From NCBI GenBank assembly GCA_017163975.1, contig JAFFSR010000280.1, positions 1,054,001 to 1,118,000 of the forward strand: 64,000 bases of DNA. The letters are read 5' to 3'. A program made the position numbers and the translations under genes. How positions within the stretch are numbered: the stretch's first letter is position 1; each line of letters opens with the position of its first letter. This DNA is from Anastatus disparis (lineage: Eukaryota; Arthropoda; Insecta; Hymenoptera; Eupelmidae). The notes beneath the pieces were generated by a model, which was given only the letters and a program-made list of their open reading frames with translations, ran no database searches and was not told the DNA's origin. Shown here in pieces: positions 23,526 to 34,732 of the stretch.

Positions 23526-24863
23526 GGGGGTTATTCACTAACTTTTTAACGATAACGATTGACTTAACGTTTCGACGTCGAAAAGCGTTAAGGACTCTAC
23601 TTTTTCAAGTAATCAATAAACACATATGAAAAAATGTTTTAGCTTATTATTAAATCTTTTACAACAGACATTTACAAAATAAATATTCAAAATTAAAAGA
23701 ATTTCAAACAATTATTACATTAAAATAAACATGATTACAAAAAAAATTGTTTAAGTTTTTGACATATTTATACGCAAATAAATTATAATTTTACTAGTTT
23801 TTTTGTAGATTTATATTAGATCTTGTATTATGAAAGCTTAAGTAATATTTTATAACTTATTTAATTTTATATGCTAATAATTATATATCCAAAATAATAA
23901 TTAGAAAAAATATTATGATCCACTCATTTTAAATCCCAATACAGAAAAAAAGGAATTTTAACAACATTTGCCTTAAAACACACAACACGTAACATTCATA
24001 TTAGAAATATATCTGTATTCATGTTTCTATTATATATTCTTCTAACTCAACATTATCCAAGCCAACATTTTTATTTTGAAAGACGAAATTTTAAAAACTA
24101 ATATTTTTAAGTTCAGCAGCAAACTTAACAATTCAATCGAGAAACTGTAGTTGATGCTATAAAATATAAAATGCAAATTTAGATTAATATATAATTTTAT
24201 TGAAAAACGTTTTTTATTGGTGATAAGATAAGTTTATTTAAAACAATATTTATATTATTTTTTTCTGTTCGTTTTTATTAAAGTACATATAAGTCACTTT
24301 AAAACCTGCAGATCCAATTGAATTTTAAATTATACACAATTTACTATTTAACCATGTATGATTACAAATAATTTTTATGATCACTAATGTAAATAATAAT
24401 AAAATAATGTTCCCTTTATATATATATAGGTATATACATACACTGACAGAAAAGATATCTCGATTCTCTTAGATATAACTTAAAATCTGTGAAGCAAGAA
24501 ATTAATTCAAACATCTAGTTACCTACATCTAAGAAATTATTATTCCATTTGAATGATCAAATCAAGTCGGAGTAATTCTTTTGTTTCTAGAAATCTTTTC
24601 TGTCAATGCATATACATATGTTATGCATAATATAACGTTTTACAATTTAACGTACGATTTACAACCGAGCTTCAAATTGGTTGTAAAATTTGTCGATAAA
24701 ATCGACTTAGCGCTTCAGTTTAGAACATTTTCGTCGTTACGTCAACATGATCTCTGATAACGTTCGCGATATTCGATAGTATTTGCTGAAAAATGATTAC
24801 TGCGCATGCGCGCGTCGGCGTTAAGCTTGCCGTTAGACGTTACGATATTACTGAATAAGCCCC
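23526..24863. mobile_element. 1.34-kb non-coding element with GGGG.TTATTCA ends and CTG duplication
   Basis: The ends GGGGGTTATTCACTAA and TTACTGAATAAGCCCC are inverted, with CTG at 23523-23525 and 24864-24866. The subterminal GC-rich parts (AACGTTTCGACGTCG left; CATGCGCGCGTCGGCG right) are only loosely related. There is no ORF of note. The end style is like some PIF/Harbinger non-autonomous elements, but CTG is not their usual TWA. The insertion separates ...EIISQ from EEKDV of the hAT protein. Confidence 0.8.
24441..24608. mobile_element. Small MITE nested in the 1.34-kb element
   Basis: 168 bp with ends CACTGACAGAAAAGAT and ATCTTTTCTGTCAATG, and CATA on both sides (24437-24440 and 24609-24612). 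Confidence 0.65.
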
Positions 24864-25685
24864 CTGACTAATAATTTCATTCGTTGAACTATTCGTGTTG
24901 GTATCTTTTTGATCATTAATTAAGATATTTTTTCTTGAAACGTATTGCCCTTAAAATATATAAAATATTAATAATCTTGAATTACAAAAATTCTATTTAG
25001 GAAAAAAAAAATTTTTAAATAATGTAGGATTATTTACTTACATTTGGCTTAGAATGCTCATTTTCAATTGTGGCGGGAAATCTTGTCAGATTGTTTGTGT
25101 TTGTTGCAGTATTTTTTTCGTAAAAACTATTTTTTTCTTGAATCGGATGATCCTTAAAATTTTTATGTTTAATTGTATTATAAAATAAACAATATATCAG
25201 GAAATCTACATGAAAAAAAATATAGGTTCGAAATTTATTTACATTTGACTCGGAATTCTCATTTGCAGAAGTGGTAAGAAGATTTGTTGTAGAGAAAAAA
25301 TCTGTCAATTTATGAGTTTTAGATAGTAATATTTCATCTTTTCGCTGTACTTCTTTTTTCTCTTTTAATTTTTCAAACCCTGATTTGTACATTCGTTTTC
25401 CCTTATGTCGATCATTTGATCGATCATTCATTTTTATTAGATACTATTTTACTATACCTGATAAAGGGAAATAGTATTCAATTTCTGAAATTTAAACTGA
25501 CTATAGCAAGATAGGAAATTGTACGAAAATGAAATTATAGAAAATGATTTAAAAAGCTTCTTATGTTACCTTGTAAAAAATAACTTGATCATAAAAGGTT
25601 AACTTTACTTAAGTATTATTGTTTGTTTAGTTTTTTATAATTATAATCTTCTTACATATATAAAATGCACAATTATTATCACTAA

Positions 25686-26349
25686 CTAGGAGAGTGTCAC
25701 ACCTCCGGATCACGGATTTTGCTCAAACTTCGGGATAAGTTTTCAGATGATAAAATATGAAAAAAGCTAAAGTTATAGTTATAAACACTCAATATTTCCC
25801 TAGTTACAGGCAATTGAAGAAAATCACTAAAAAAATTACTAGATTTTTAAACGCATATAGTTCTTTAGCATTGATAGCTACAAGCTTAAACCTTTTTTTA
25901 AATTAAAGCTGAGCTCAAATCCTTTCGAAACAGTAGTTACAGCATATCAAAATATTATTTTTTCCCAAAGTTAGAGCGTAATAAGGATTGGACCTAATTT
26001 CAGCTTTTATTATTAATTAATGTTTTTAAAAGAAAAATCAGATCCAATGTTTATCACGCTCTAAGTTTGGGAAAAAATAATATTTTGACATGCTATAACT
26101 ACTGATTCGAAAGGATTTGAGCTTAGCTTTAATTTAAAAAAAAGTTTAAGCTTGTAGCTATCAATGCTAAAGAACTATATGCATTTAAAAATCTAGTAAC
26201 TTTTTTAGTGATTTTCTTTAATTGCCTGTAACTAGGGAAATATTGAGTATTTATGACTATAATTTTAGCTTTTTCCATATTTTATCATCTGAAAACTTAT
26301 CCCGAAGTTTGAGCAAAATCCGTGATCCGGAGGTGTGACACTCTCCTAG
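25686..26349. mobile_element. Foldback MITE family B, copy 2 (TAA target)
   Basis: 664-bp palindrome CTAGGAGAGTGTCACACC...complement, with TAA duplications at 25683-25685 and 26350-26352. Very similar to the copy at 20969. Confidence 0.95.
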
Positions 26350-26491
26350 TAAGACTGTTAATTGGAAAACCTAATTGAAATCTTACAGCTCACAACAATC
26401 TTAAGTTTTTATATCAGAACTCAATACAAGACAACATATATTTTCTGCTGCAGAAATTTATTTTCTATGCCATCCCTGTCAAAAAAAAACT

Positions 26492-26529
26492 ACGTGGGAT
26501 CCCACGTGGGTACCCACGTTGGTACCCAT
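26492..26529. repeat. Overlapping short palindromes
   Basis: ACGTGGGATCCCACGT runs directly into GGGTACCCACG and TTGGTACCCA. The core GG.ACCCACGT recurs three times in 38 bases. Confidence 0.6.
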
Positions 26530-26756
26530 GTAAGAAATAATTAAAATACATTTTCCATAGCCTATCCCCATAAGAAATTTATAACTTTCTAACGGTATTA
26601 AAACAATATCGTTGTTAAAGCAGCAATGCTTTGGCTTTTGAAAGTTTTTAAAACACAGTTACTAAACGAAGAGTACCAGTTGGAAATTATTTATATATTA
26701 AAAAAAAATGAATAACTATATAAAACATGGTAATTTATATAATATAATAATAGAAT

Positions 26757-26757
<1 letters not shown>

Positions 26758-26808
<51 letters not shown>
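26758..26808. repeat. (AT)n microsatellite, left part
   Basis: About 25 AT units. The tract resumes at 28229-28249 on the other side of the LTR-like segment, so it looks like one microsatellite split by an insertion. Confidence 0.95.
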
Positions 26809-26811
<3 letters not shown>

Positions 26812-28228
26812 AACGTTTTCCCTTTCGGGAGGGGGGAAATACGTGTAACTCCTGTTGCCAGACGCTTCAGTGAGTTACGAGGGTAAGATCGGCAGGAGTT
26901 GGAGGGATCGGACGGTGGAAAGTAAAGGAAAGTAACCGGGTTTAACACGTTCGGTTATGCTAGGGAGTACCTTGGCTTTATTGTACTCGTAAAACTCTTA
27001 CAACGACGATTATAAAATATAGAATAATAATAATGTATTAATCCAAAGCTAAACCTAATAATCTTATATAATGCAAATAATTAACCTAACCTTAACGGAA
27101 CGAAATGTACAAAAATAATTAGTTCTTTAATTGAATCGGTCCCTTGACGGCTATTTAATAAATAACTCAAATTAGTCAATAGTCTTTAAAGAATCTAAAT
27201 TATAGTTTATTTTAACTAAGTGATTCTACGGCCTGGACGGTTTAGTTTATACCGGCGGCTTTTACCTGCAACAATATGCAAAACAAAAGAAACAAGTGAT
27301 TAATAATTAAATATAATATAACTAGGCGGTGGCATTTAATAACGCTATACTTAATACTACGGTAATAATAATGACGGTGGGTAGCCGGCTTCCTTAATTA
27401 TCTGAATTACGAATCTCTATAGGCATGCGGGACCTTTAAGTGACGTAAAGACAATGGGTTGCCGACACCCTTAACTTATTCTAATATCTTTATAACTACG
27501 CGGCGGGCGGACGGAGTCCTCTAATTAATATAAAAATGTATTTGGTGGACGACACCCTTAACTTATTCTAATGTCTAACATTTATGCGCGGTCGGACGGA
27601 GTCCTTTAACTTAATATGAATTAACTAATTAGGTGGACGACACCCTTAATATATTTCATAATCACGTGGCGGCGGACGCGACGGCTACGGGTTAACCAGA
27701 CCCTTAATTAAGCCAGCGGCGAAATGTGAAATAGAATATAATATTATGGGTGGACGTCACCCTTAAATTCAACGGCGCAAGTTCGGCATTGCGGCGGCGG
27801 CAAAAATATAGCTAGTGTGCTCTAGGCAGGTAGATTTACACCAGCGTGCTCACTCGACGTATCTCTAACACTGCCAGCATATGCACTAGAGTTTAGACCA
27901 GCGTGCTCACTCGGTCTATCCCCATGTGCAAGAGAGAGAAGCTTTGCCTAAGCTGTGGTACTCCACAAGCCAAGGCAATCAGCTACTACTGGCCCCACTC
28001 TCTCTTAGCCTAGCGTGCTCACTAAGGTAAAGAGAGAGAGAGGACCGTAGTCTACACTGCTCTGCTTAGCTGTGCTTCTCGGCCTCTTATATACTCCGGC
28101 CTCATTTTTCCCGATGCGTGCAACGACGTTTGAAGTTGCCACCTGGCGGCTGACCTCAGAACTACTGTTCTATCGTAGCTGGCCGTTAGGCGGGAAATTT
28201 GAATGCGCGGGTATGTATACTCGTCGCA
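26809..28228 (+). mobile_element. Probable solo LTR (1.42 kb)
   Basis: The segment starts TGTAACGTTTTCCC and ends CTCGTCGCA (TG...CA, as LTRs do), and both sides abut (AT)n, so the short target duplication is hidden in the microsatellite. It is more GC-rich than its surroundings. A TATA-like TTATATACT lies at about 28086, with a short stretch left for R-U5. No gag/pol sequence adjoins it. Part of it (about 27630-27890) recurs, diverged, at 45458-45690. The orientation is inferred from the TATA position only. Confidence 0.6.
27370..27770. repeat. ~89-bp tandem repeat inside the LTR-like segment
   Basis: The block GGTGGACGACACCCTTAA recurs at about 27454 (variant), 27543 and 27632, 89 bases apart, with weaker copies at about 27373 and 27748. 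Between them GGACGGAGTCCT alternates. Both blocks are small inverted repeats. Confidence 0.8.
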
Positions 28229-28249
28229 ATATATATATATATATATATA

Positions 28250-29306
28250 CACTCCCGCTCACACGAAGTTGCCCACCCTGATCAGTTGAGGTAAAATATA
28301 AAAAATTTTATTGTTCCGTTGGAAAGCGTATAAAAAAATTTTGAAAAGATGGGTTCGAAAGGTTTTTTAGAGCTCATTTAAATGCTGATGTTTATTAAAA
28401 ATATCTATTTTTCAACTATAGCTAAAAAAAGAAAAAATTTCAAAAATTTTTTGCCCATGTTTAACAGTGGGCCAATTCTAGCAAAATTATTTTACGTTAA
28501 CGTTATACCTCTCAAATCAAAAGGTTTTTAACCCTCTTTCAAACGCTGTTTAGTTTTTCATGCTATGACAAATCGTTAAGAAGTTATAAAGATTTTTCTG
28601 AAAAAATTAGCTTTGTTTTCAGCTTGCTATATCTCGTAAGCATTACACCGCATTAAAAAATGTCAAAGAAAAAAAATGTTCGTTTTCAGTTAAAGAATAA
28701 ATATATAAAATTGTATAGCTCCCGATAGAAATTTTTTTTTTATACTTTTTCACCCTGTTATAATTTTAAATTTTAATAAAAAATCGACAAATATTCGAAA
28801 TGTAAAAAAAAATACTTATCACGAGCTATGAAATTCAATATACATATTCTTCACTTGAAAACGAACATTTTTTTTCTTTGACATTTTTTAATACGGTGTA
28901 ATGTTTACGAGATATAGCAAGCTGAAAAAAAAGCTAATTTTTTCAGAAAAATCGTTATAACTTTTTAACGATTTGTCATAGCATAAAAAAACCGAACAGC
29001 GTTTGAAAGAGGGCTAAAAACCCTTAATTTGAGAGGTATAACGTTAACGTAGAATAATTTTGCTAGAATTGGCCCAGTGTTAAACATGGGCAAAAAATTG
29101 TTGAATTTTTTTCTTTCTTTTAGCTCTATAAATATAGTTCAAATATAGATATTCTCAAATCAAACCATCAGCATTTAAAAAAGCTCTAAAAAACCTTTCA
29201 AACCCATCTTTTCAATATTTTTTTATACACTTTACAATGGTACAGTAAAATTTTTTATATCTCACCTCGTCTGATTAGGGTGGGCAACTTCGTATGAGCG
29301 AGAGTG
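28250..29306. mobile_element. 1.06-kb foldback MITE, TA target
   Basis: The two halves are near-complementary over almost their whole length. The ends are CACTCCCGCTCACACGAAG and the complement of CACTCTCGCTCATACGAAG, with TA on both sides (28248-28249 and 29307-29308). The TA duplication suggests a Tc1/mariner-type helper. The left TA is the last unit of the (AT)n tract. Confidence 0.92.
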
Positions 29307-29389
29307 TACATAATCCAATTAGAATAAGTAATATTAAAAAAACAGTTACTATTTACTACAGACAATAAAACAATGTTTTAATAATTAAT

Positions 29390-29590
29390 CACGTGATTAT
29401 TTGTAGTAGGGTGATAACACGGTAATGAATCACGTGATTTATAACAAAAATATTTTTAAAAAACTTATTGCAATGTAAGTTGATAATCACGTTATTATCA
29501 AATGATTATCACGTGAAATTTTGCTCGTTAATGTCACGTGAAAATCATGTGGTAATCATATGAAAATTACGTGATATTCGTGTGATTATT
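29390..29590. repeat. Cluster of CACGTG palindromes
   Basis: CACGTG occurs at 29390, 29431, 29510 and 29535, mostly as ATCACGTGA, with near-matches between them (ATCACGTTAT, AATCATGTGG, ATTACGTGA). It looks like a degenerate tandem repeat of 'AATCACGTGATT'. CACGTG is also the bHLH E-box core, but a regulatory role is not shown. Confidence 0.6.
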
Positions 29591-29780
29591 TCCGGTTGGG
29601 GAGAGCGGAATAAGTTTATAACATAAGAAAAAACAAATTAAGTTTTATTTTATTCACTAGTTTTATATTTGTTTAATTTACAGGTCGATTCCTTATTTAA
29701 AAAATAATTTCATTTTTGAATATATTTTTATTTATAAATAAAATATGCAGTTTTATCAAAAGTCTCACAATTTATTTGAA

Positions 29781-32132
29781 TTAATGGTATAATAAATGCG
29801 TTGTTTTACAAATGGTCATAACATTGTTAAAGCTAGTAAATAAACAAATTTGATTAACATCATTAATATTAATGTGTACAATATCATCTGAAATGTTTGT
29901 GACAGTTTTGAAGAACATATTATGGTCTTCTTCAACGTTAACTATATTACAGAGTGTTAATTCTTGTCCATTTACTTCGTCTAAAATAAACTCACGAATT
30001 TTTATATATTGGCCTCTATTTGTAATAGCATAAGAATTATCTCTTCTGCTGTTTATCGTTGTATATAGACATCGATCTTTTACAATTTTTTTAAATGATC
30101 TACTATTCATTGATAAATTAAATAGAATCCTCCATTGTTCACGAGTTCGCCGAGATTTACCAAAATAACGAGATTCCGTTAATTTTCTAGTGTTTCTTGC
30201 TCGTTTTTCACTTAAATGAGAAAGATAATCATGAATTCTTGTTAATCCATGGTCATTATTATATTGTGTAATTATTATTTCACTTTCCATTAAAGAAATC
30301 GATCGACATATCTCTTGGATCACTCCATTAGCAGCATGCACTTGTTTTAATAACTGTCCATTACCGTTTTCAAAACAGTAACATGAGTGTACTCTTAGTG
30401 GGCCCCAGTCCACTACGCTCTGCGTGATATGTAATAATTGGTGGATATTAAAAGTCATTGCTGTCTTTCCATATAATACTTCCGTATTGAAAACGAATTC
30501 TCGTAATAAACGATTAGCTTTGACTAGATTTTCACGTGTTATAGTTGTTTGTAATAAGATGTGGAGAGCCTCTACTAAAAGTTTCCAGTGCCTAAGGTAT
30601 CTTTCAAAATGTGGGAATGATAATAATATTGAAATACTGTAATATAATATCCAGTCTTCATATTCAATTGATTTCCAAAACTTTCTCTCTGATATGCTTC
30701 TAGTTAATCGTTGTATCGCATTAGGGGCTTTAATCGACAATATAAATTCATCAACCATACTTTTCTGTCGTTTCCCTAGAGAAAAATTTTTATTACTGGA
30801 TGTCCAATACTGCAAAAACTGTTCACCAATACCAAGGCATATGTGCATAGGGTCTGGAATGAATCTATCTACAATATTAAATCCTCTCAAATTTAATAAG
30901 TAAGATCGACTAGTAACGCCATAAACAGACAATCCGGTTCTTTCACTTTCATTCATATGCATAACAGTATTTATAGGATTTCTTCTTCTTGGTTGCTCAT
31001 TTAATAATGTGTACTTGATAACAGGACGTCTGGCACCTCTAACAGGAACTCCAGGATGCAAGCACCAGCTGCAACCAAAATATCCATTGAATTGTTTAAT
31101 ACATTGTAATCGTGGTCGTTCAATAGAATCAACGCAGCAACAAATAGTATACAATTTAATAAAACGTCGTTCGTTTTGTATTACACATTCTATTCCTCCG
31201 TCAGATAAACTATTAATATAATCCGTAAAGGCTTTCATAAAAAGGTGTTTTGGAGGTTTAGTTTTTCCAAACCAAATACCACTTACTATGGGACTAGCCA
31301 TTCGACATTCTACTGGAACTTCATTTATAATGATTTGTATTGGTTGGATATTAAATTTCGAACTCTGAAATACTGGTGACGCATCTGTATTAAATATTGC
31401 TGTGACATAATTATGCCTACTTTCTGGTGGTAATGCATTCACAGTAAGCTTATATAAAATACCATCTGTAATATCAGTGAATTCATTATTATTCTGTACT
31501 ATTCTTTCATTCATAATATTATTGTAATATTCTGAGTTTTTTTCTAGTAAAGATGCTATTTGGTTTTCTATCGGCAAAATGGTAAAGAAGCTATTAAAAA
31601 AAGGATCATTTAGTAAAATAAAGTTGTTACAGGACTCACATATTTTTCTCCCACTTTTACAAGTGAATGTTATCAGATAATTTCGACAATGAGGACATAC
31701 TGCATAATAACGAATACCAATGTTTGAATTAAAAAGTTTATCGACTAGGTATGTTGTATCTGGAAACAACTGAGTATTAAAAAAGCTATTAATCATTTTT
31801 AAACCATCAGCAATAGCACACAATGGCAAGCAGTAAGTGATACAAAATTTTAATAATCCTAGTAAAACTTCAGTTTTTGAAACAATAAGAGGTTCGTGTA
31901 TAACATGATTATTTTCAGCATCATTTAAAAAATTGATTAACCTTGCAAAACCTGCATATCTTATATTATTATTGAATTGATAATCATTATCTTGTTCATT
32001 TTCTGAACTGTTATTGCTGCTTAAGCTGTCTTCTTCTATTTCACTATAATTGTCACTGTATATACTGCTTGCATCACTCAATACCTGACGTTCAACATGT
32101 TCTTCATGAATGGCTCTACCTTCGTTTTCAGA
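29781..32132 (-). CDS. CMC/EnSpm-type (Tnp2-like) transposase
   Basis: The open frame runs for about 766 residues from a TTG at 32081; no ATG opens it and an in-frame TAA lies near 32135, so the true start is probably in an upstream exon. The N-terminus is Ser/Asp/Glu-rich. A CxxC pair (AVCPHC) and a second (CESC) form a likely zinc knuckle at residues 129-151. The core has NTDASPVFQSSKF (first Asp block), GCSWCLHPG, DPMHICLGIG, NIHQLLHITQSVVDWGPL and a FENGNGQL block, the pattern of EnSpm/Plavaka-like transposases. The length is near normal and the frame has no stops, so it may be a recent copy. A Ser-rich stretch at 33003-32840, with one stop, is probably an upstream exon. I found no CACTA-type inverted ends on either side. 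Confidence 0.8.
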   Translation of the reverse strand, partial: SENEGRAIHEEHVERQVLSDASSIYSDNYSEIEEDSLSSNNSSENEQDNDYQFNNNIRYAGFARLINFLNDAENNHVIHEPLIVSKTEVLLGLLKFCITYCLPLCAIADGLKMINSFFNTQLFPDTTYLVDKLFNSNIGIRYYAVCPHCRNYLITFTCKSGRKICESCNNFILLNDPFFNSFFTILPIENQIASLLEKNSEYYNNIMNERIVQNNNEFTDITDGILYKLTVNALPPESRHNYVTAIFNTDASPVFQSSKFNIQPIQIIINEVPVECRMASPIVSGIWFGKTKPPKHLFMKAFTDYINSLSDGGIECVIQNERRFIKLYTICCCVDSIERPRLQCIKQFNGYFGCSWCLHPGVPVRGARRPVIKYTLLNEQPRRRNPINTVMHMNESERTGLSVYGVTSRSYLLNLRGFNIVDRFIPDPMHICLGIGEQFLQYWTSSNKNFSLGKRQKSMVDEFILSIKAPNAIQRLTRSISERKFWKSIEYEDWILYYSISILLSFPHFERYLRHWKLLVEALHILLQTTITRENLVKANRLLREFVFNTEVLYGKTAMTFNIHQLLHITQSVVDWGPLRVHSCYCFENGNGQLLKQVHAANGVIQEICRSISLMESEIIITQYNNDHGLTRIHDYLSHLSEKRARNTRKLTESRYFGKSRRTREQWRILFNLSMNSRSFKKIVKDRCLYTTINSRRDNSYAITNRGQYIKIREFILDEVNGQELTLCNIVNVEEDHNMFFKTVTNISDDIVHININDVNQICLFTSFNNVMTICKTTHLLYH

Positions 32133-33675
32133 TATTTAATCCTGAAAAATGGTATTCATTTGAAATTTCACTTTCATTATATTGTTTAAAAAAAGTTTTT
32201 TACTAATCTTATTAAATTATTTTTAGTAATCTTATCAAATGATTGTAATCCTTTTCTTTATTCGAGCATTTAATTTTGGTGGTCATTGCAAGCTTTCACA
32301 AAATAAAACTTATTTAAAAAAAAAGAAAAAGAATAGAAAAGTTTTGTTTTAAGAAAAATAATAGAAAAAGATTTTAAGAATTGGATGAGATATTTTAAAA
32401 TTATTCATAGATTTTTTAAATAATTTAAAAATATTCTGTCTATTATAAAACCAATACAGATCCATGTAATGTGGGTTGTATTGTAATTTTACTTTACAAA
32501 AGTTGGTGGCAAGTTTCATTTTTGGTCTAGCGACAAATAAAATATTTAATAATACACATGTTGGACTATTCGTTTTAAAATTATGGCACTCAAAGATCAA
32601 ATATTTTGCAAATGATTTTAAAATATCTTACTGTAAGATAATGTCAATGCAAATCAATGTAATCTAGGTTGTATGATAAAACATAACATTGAATTTTATA
32701 ATTTGTAAAGAAGTAGTCTGGTACGTATCATATGAAAGGACTCTTCATAGACTAAATCAAATAAAACCGCTTATCAACTTTTTTAAGCAAAATAACAATA
32801 CAATTGACATGCATTATATTATTATGTTGATCTTGGTACATACTTGAGATACATCACTAACTGTAGAAGATACAGATGTGTTAGACGAAGGAGCAAATGT
32901 ATATTATGCTGATGAAGAACTAGAATTTGAATTATATTGAGAACCATATGCATTTATGCTGTCAGAGTCACTGTTATACATTGAATCATTACTGCTATTT
33001 TCCTAAATATATAAAAATAAAAATTTATATTTTTATGCATTACATTTATATTGCTATTAATACTTTTATTTTCGCATAACTTACACTCATTTTCTGTAAG
33101 AAAAACTTTAATTTCAATATAATTTCTATTTTCTATCAATAAAAATCAATTTTTACAAATTTAATATTTATAGTTCGGTAATCGTAACCATAACCGTTTG
33201 TATTTCTGTCTTTTTTATGCGTCAACGTGAATTTTTTATTAAAAACGTTTAACAATTATATTGCAACTACTACGCGTCTTATGATACTTTTTTATAAACT
33301 ATTGATGAATATCAAATAATCAAATAATAATGTTCAAAAAGCTACTAATAACGGGTAAAAAATATACTCTATACTTTATTTGTTACTAATGTTAATTTAA
33401 AGTAAGCCCACACTAGTTTTTCTATAAGGTTTCATAAATGTAACTAAAGTAACAGTTGTATCAACTGACTTTTTTTCTCATCATGAGCGAGATAAAGACA
33501 AAATAAGGTTTTGGTAACAATCTCAACTTGAGTTGAGTTTATAAAATCGAGCCCAATTGTTTCAAAAGTGAGATGGCTCTTTGGCTTGAAAGTATAATCG
33601 CTCTGTTCTCTGTTTACATGCATTAATCATCGTTCTATTCTTGTTTTTCTTATCGAAGTAGAGTAAGATAGAATA
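32133..33675. other. Upstream region of the CMC transposase
   Basis: On the minus strand, 33003-32840 encodes ENSSNDSMYNSDSDSINAYG and a similar continuation with one TAA. The composition matches the N-terminus of the transposase. No other gene is seen. AT-rich. Confidence 0.4.
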
Positions 33676-33796
33676 AGGCTCGAATTTATAGTCAACACTC
33701 GGCACTCAAACATTATTTTGTCTTTATTTTTCTTATGGTGAAAGAGTAAGATAGAACGATGTTTCAGTTCCAAGTGTGGACTATAAATTCGAGCCT
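33676..33796. mobile_element. 121-bp foldback MITE, TA target
   Basis: The arms AGGCTCGAATTTATAGTC and GACTATAAATTCGAGCCT are inverted, with TA on both sides. The segment just left (33600-33670) repeats its interior motif GAGTAAGATAGAA. Confidence 0.8.
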
Positions 33797-34064
33797 TAAG
33801 TTTCATACATTTAAACCCTGATATAAGTAACGACTAGAACTTCCAGCCTAAAGAAGGTTTCTGATTATCGGGGGAGCTGATCCGAAACTTAGAGTATCGA
33901 TATGTGCTATGTTTGTTCAGCACATTGATTTCATATCTTCTGTCTCTGTGATACAGAGCTGTGCAATTTTCTAGAGCAATCCCCTGTCGAGTTAACGAAA
34001 TTGTCAGTTTTGGTCGTCATTGTTCACTGAGAGGGCGCTCAAAAATTCAGTCGTTATGCACTAA

Positions 34065-34728
34065 CAAGGAGAGTGTTTCACCTTCAAGTCACCGTTTTTG
34101 CTTAAATTTTGGGAATGTTTTCTAGATGCAGAAATATGAAGAAAGCCAAAATTTTAGAGGCCAACGCTCAATATTTCCATAGTTACAGGTCATCGAAGAA
34201 AATCACTAAAAAAGTTACTAGATTTTCAAACGCTTATAGTTCCTTAGAATTATTAGCTAGAAGCTTAAATCTTTTTTTAAATGAAAGCTGAGCTCAAATC
34301 CTTTCGAAATAGCACCTATACCATCTCAAAATATTATTTTTTCCCAAAGTTAGAGCGTAATAAATATTGGACCTGAATTTTTTGTTTAAAACATTAATTA
34401 ATAATAAAAGCTAAAATCGGGTTCAATCTTTATTATGCTATAACTTCGGGAAAAAATAATATTTCGATATGCTATAACTACTATTTCGAAAGGATTTGAG
34501 CTCAGCTTTCATTTAAAAAAAGGTTTAAGCTTCTAGCTAATAATTCTGAGGAACTATAAGCGTTTGAAAATCTAATAACTTTTTTAGTGATTTTCTTTGA
34601 TGGCCTGTAACTAGGGAAATATTGAGCGTTGGCCTCTAAACTTTTGGCTTTCTTCATATTTCTGCATCCAGAAAACATTCCCAAAATTTGAGCAAAAACG
34701 GTGACCCGAAGGTGAAACACTCTCCTTG
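34065..34728. mobile_element. Foldback MITE family B, diverged copy 3 (TAA target)
   Basis: 664-bp palindrome, again exactly this length, but with ends CAAGGAGAGTGTTTCACC; a separate subfamily of B. TAA duplications are at 34062-34064 and 34729-34731. Confidence 0.93.
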
Positions 34729-34732
34729 TAAG

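Larger units (their letters stand above)
19977..25431 (-). mobile_element. hAT transposon (ZMYM1-like), containing three younger insertions
   Basis: The left end CAGTGCCGGATTAACTATG at 19977 has the CAG start typical of hAT ends, and the transposase gene is on the minus strand. The matching right inverted end is not visible up to 27 kb, so that side may be lost or altered; the 25431 limit is only the end of the coding region. An 8-bp target duplication therefore cannot be tested. Confidence 0.75.
20206..25431 (-). pseudogene. hAT transposase (TTF/DUF4371/dimerisation type), open but interrupted
   Basis: Exon 1 is 25431-25243 (MNDRSNDRHKGKRMYKSGFE, basic). Exon 2 is 25152-25042. Exon 3 starts at 24949 after TTTTAAG and continues past a 1.3-kb insertion at 23530 (EEKDVFYGAKNINNEF). 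All GT-AG borders are phase 0. Next come a TTF-type zinc finger (SWLCFSPN..YCFHCKL) and the hAT catalytic region (ISVDSTTD, GQSYDNASVMSG, VPCFTHSFNL, TTRWSSR). The 664-bp family B element interrupts at 21632-20969. Then comes the C-terminal dimerisation domain (YLVLMTTNCTAERAFSKLK), cut by the 381-bp family A element at 20724-20344, and the last residues to a TAG at 20206. Each cut restores an open frame when one target-site copy is taken. So the gene seems to have been intact when hit; it is dead now unless the insertions are removed. Confidence 0.9.

Noticed and set aside
30424..31221. Three plus-strand frames opposite the CMC transposase
   Set aside because: Shadows of the long minus-strand coding frame.
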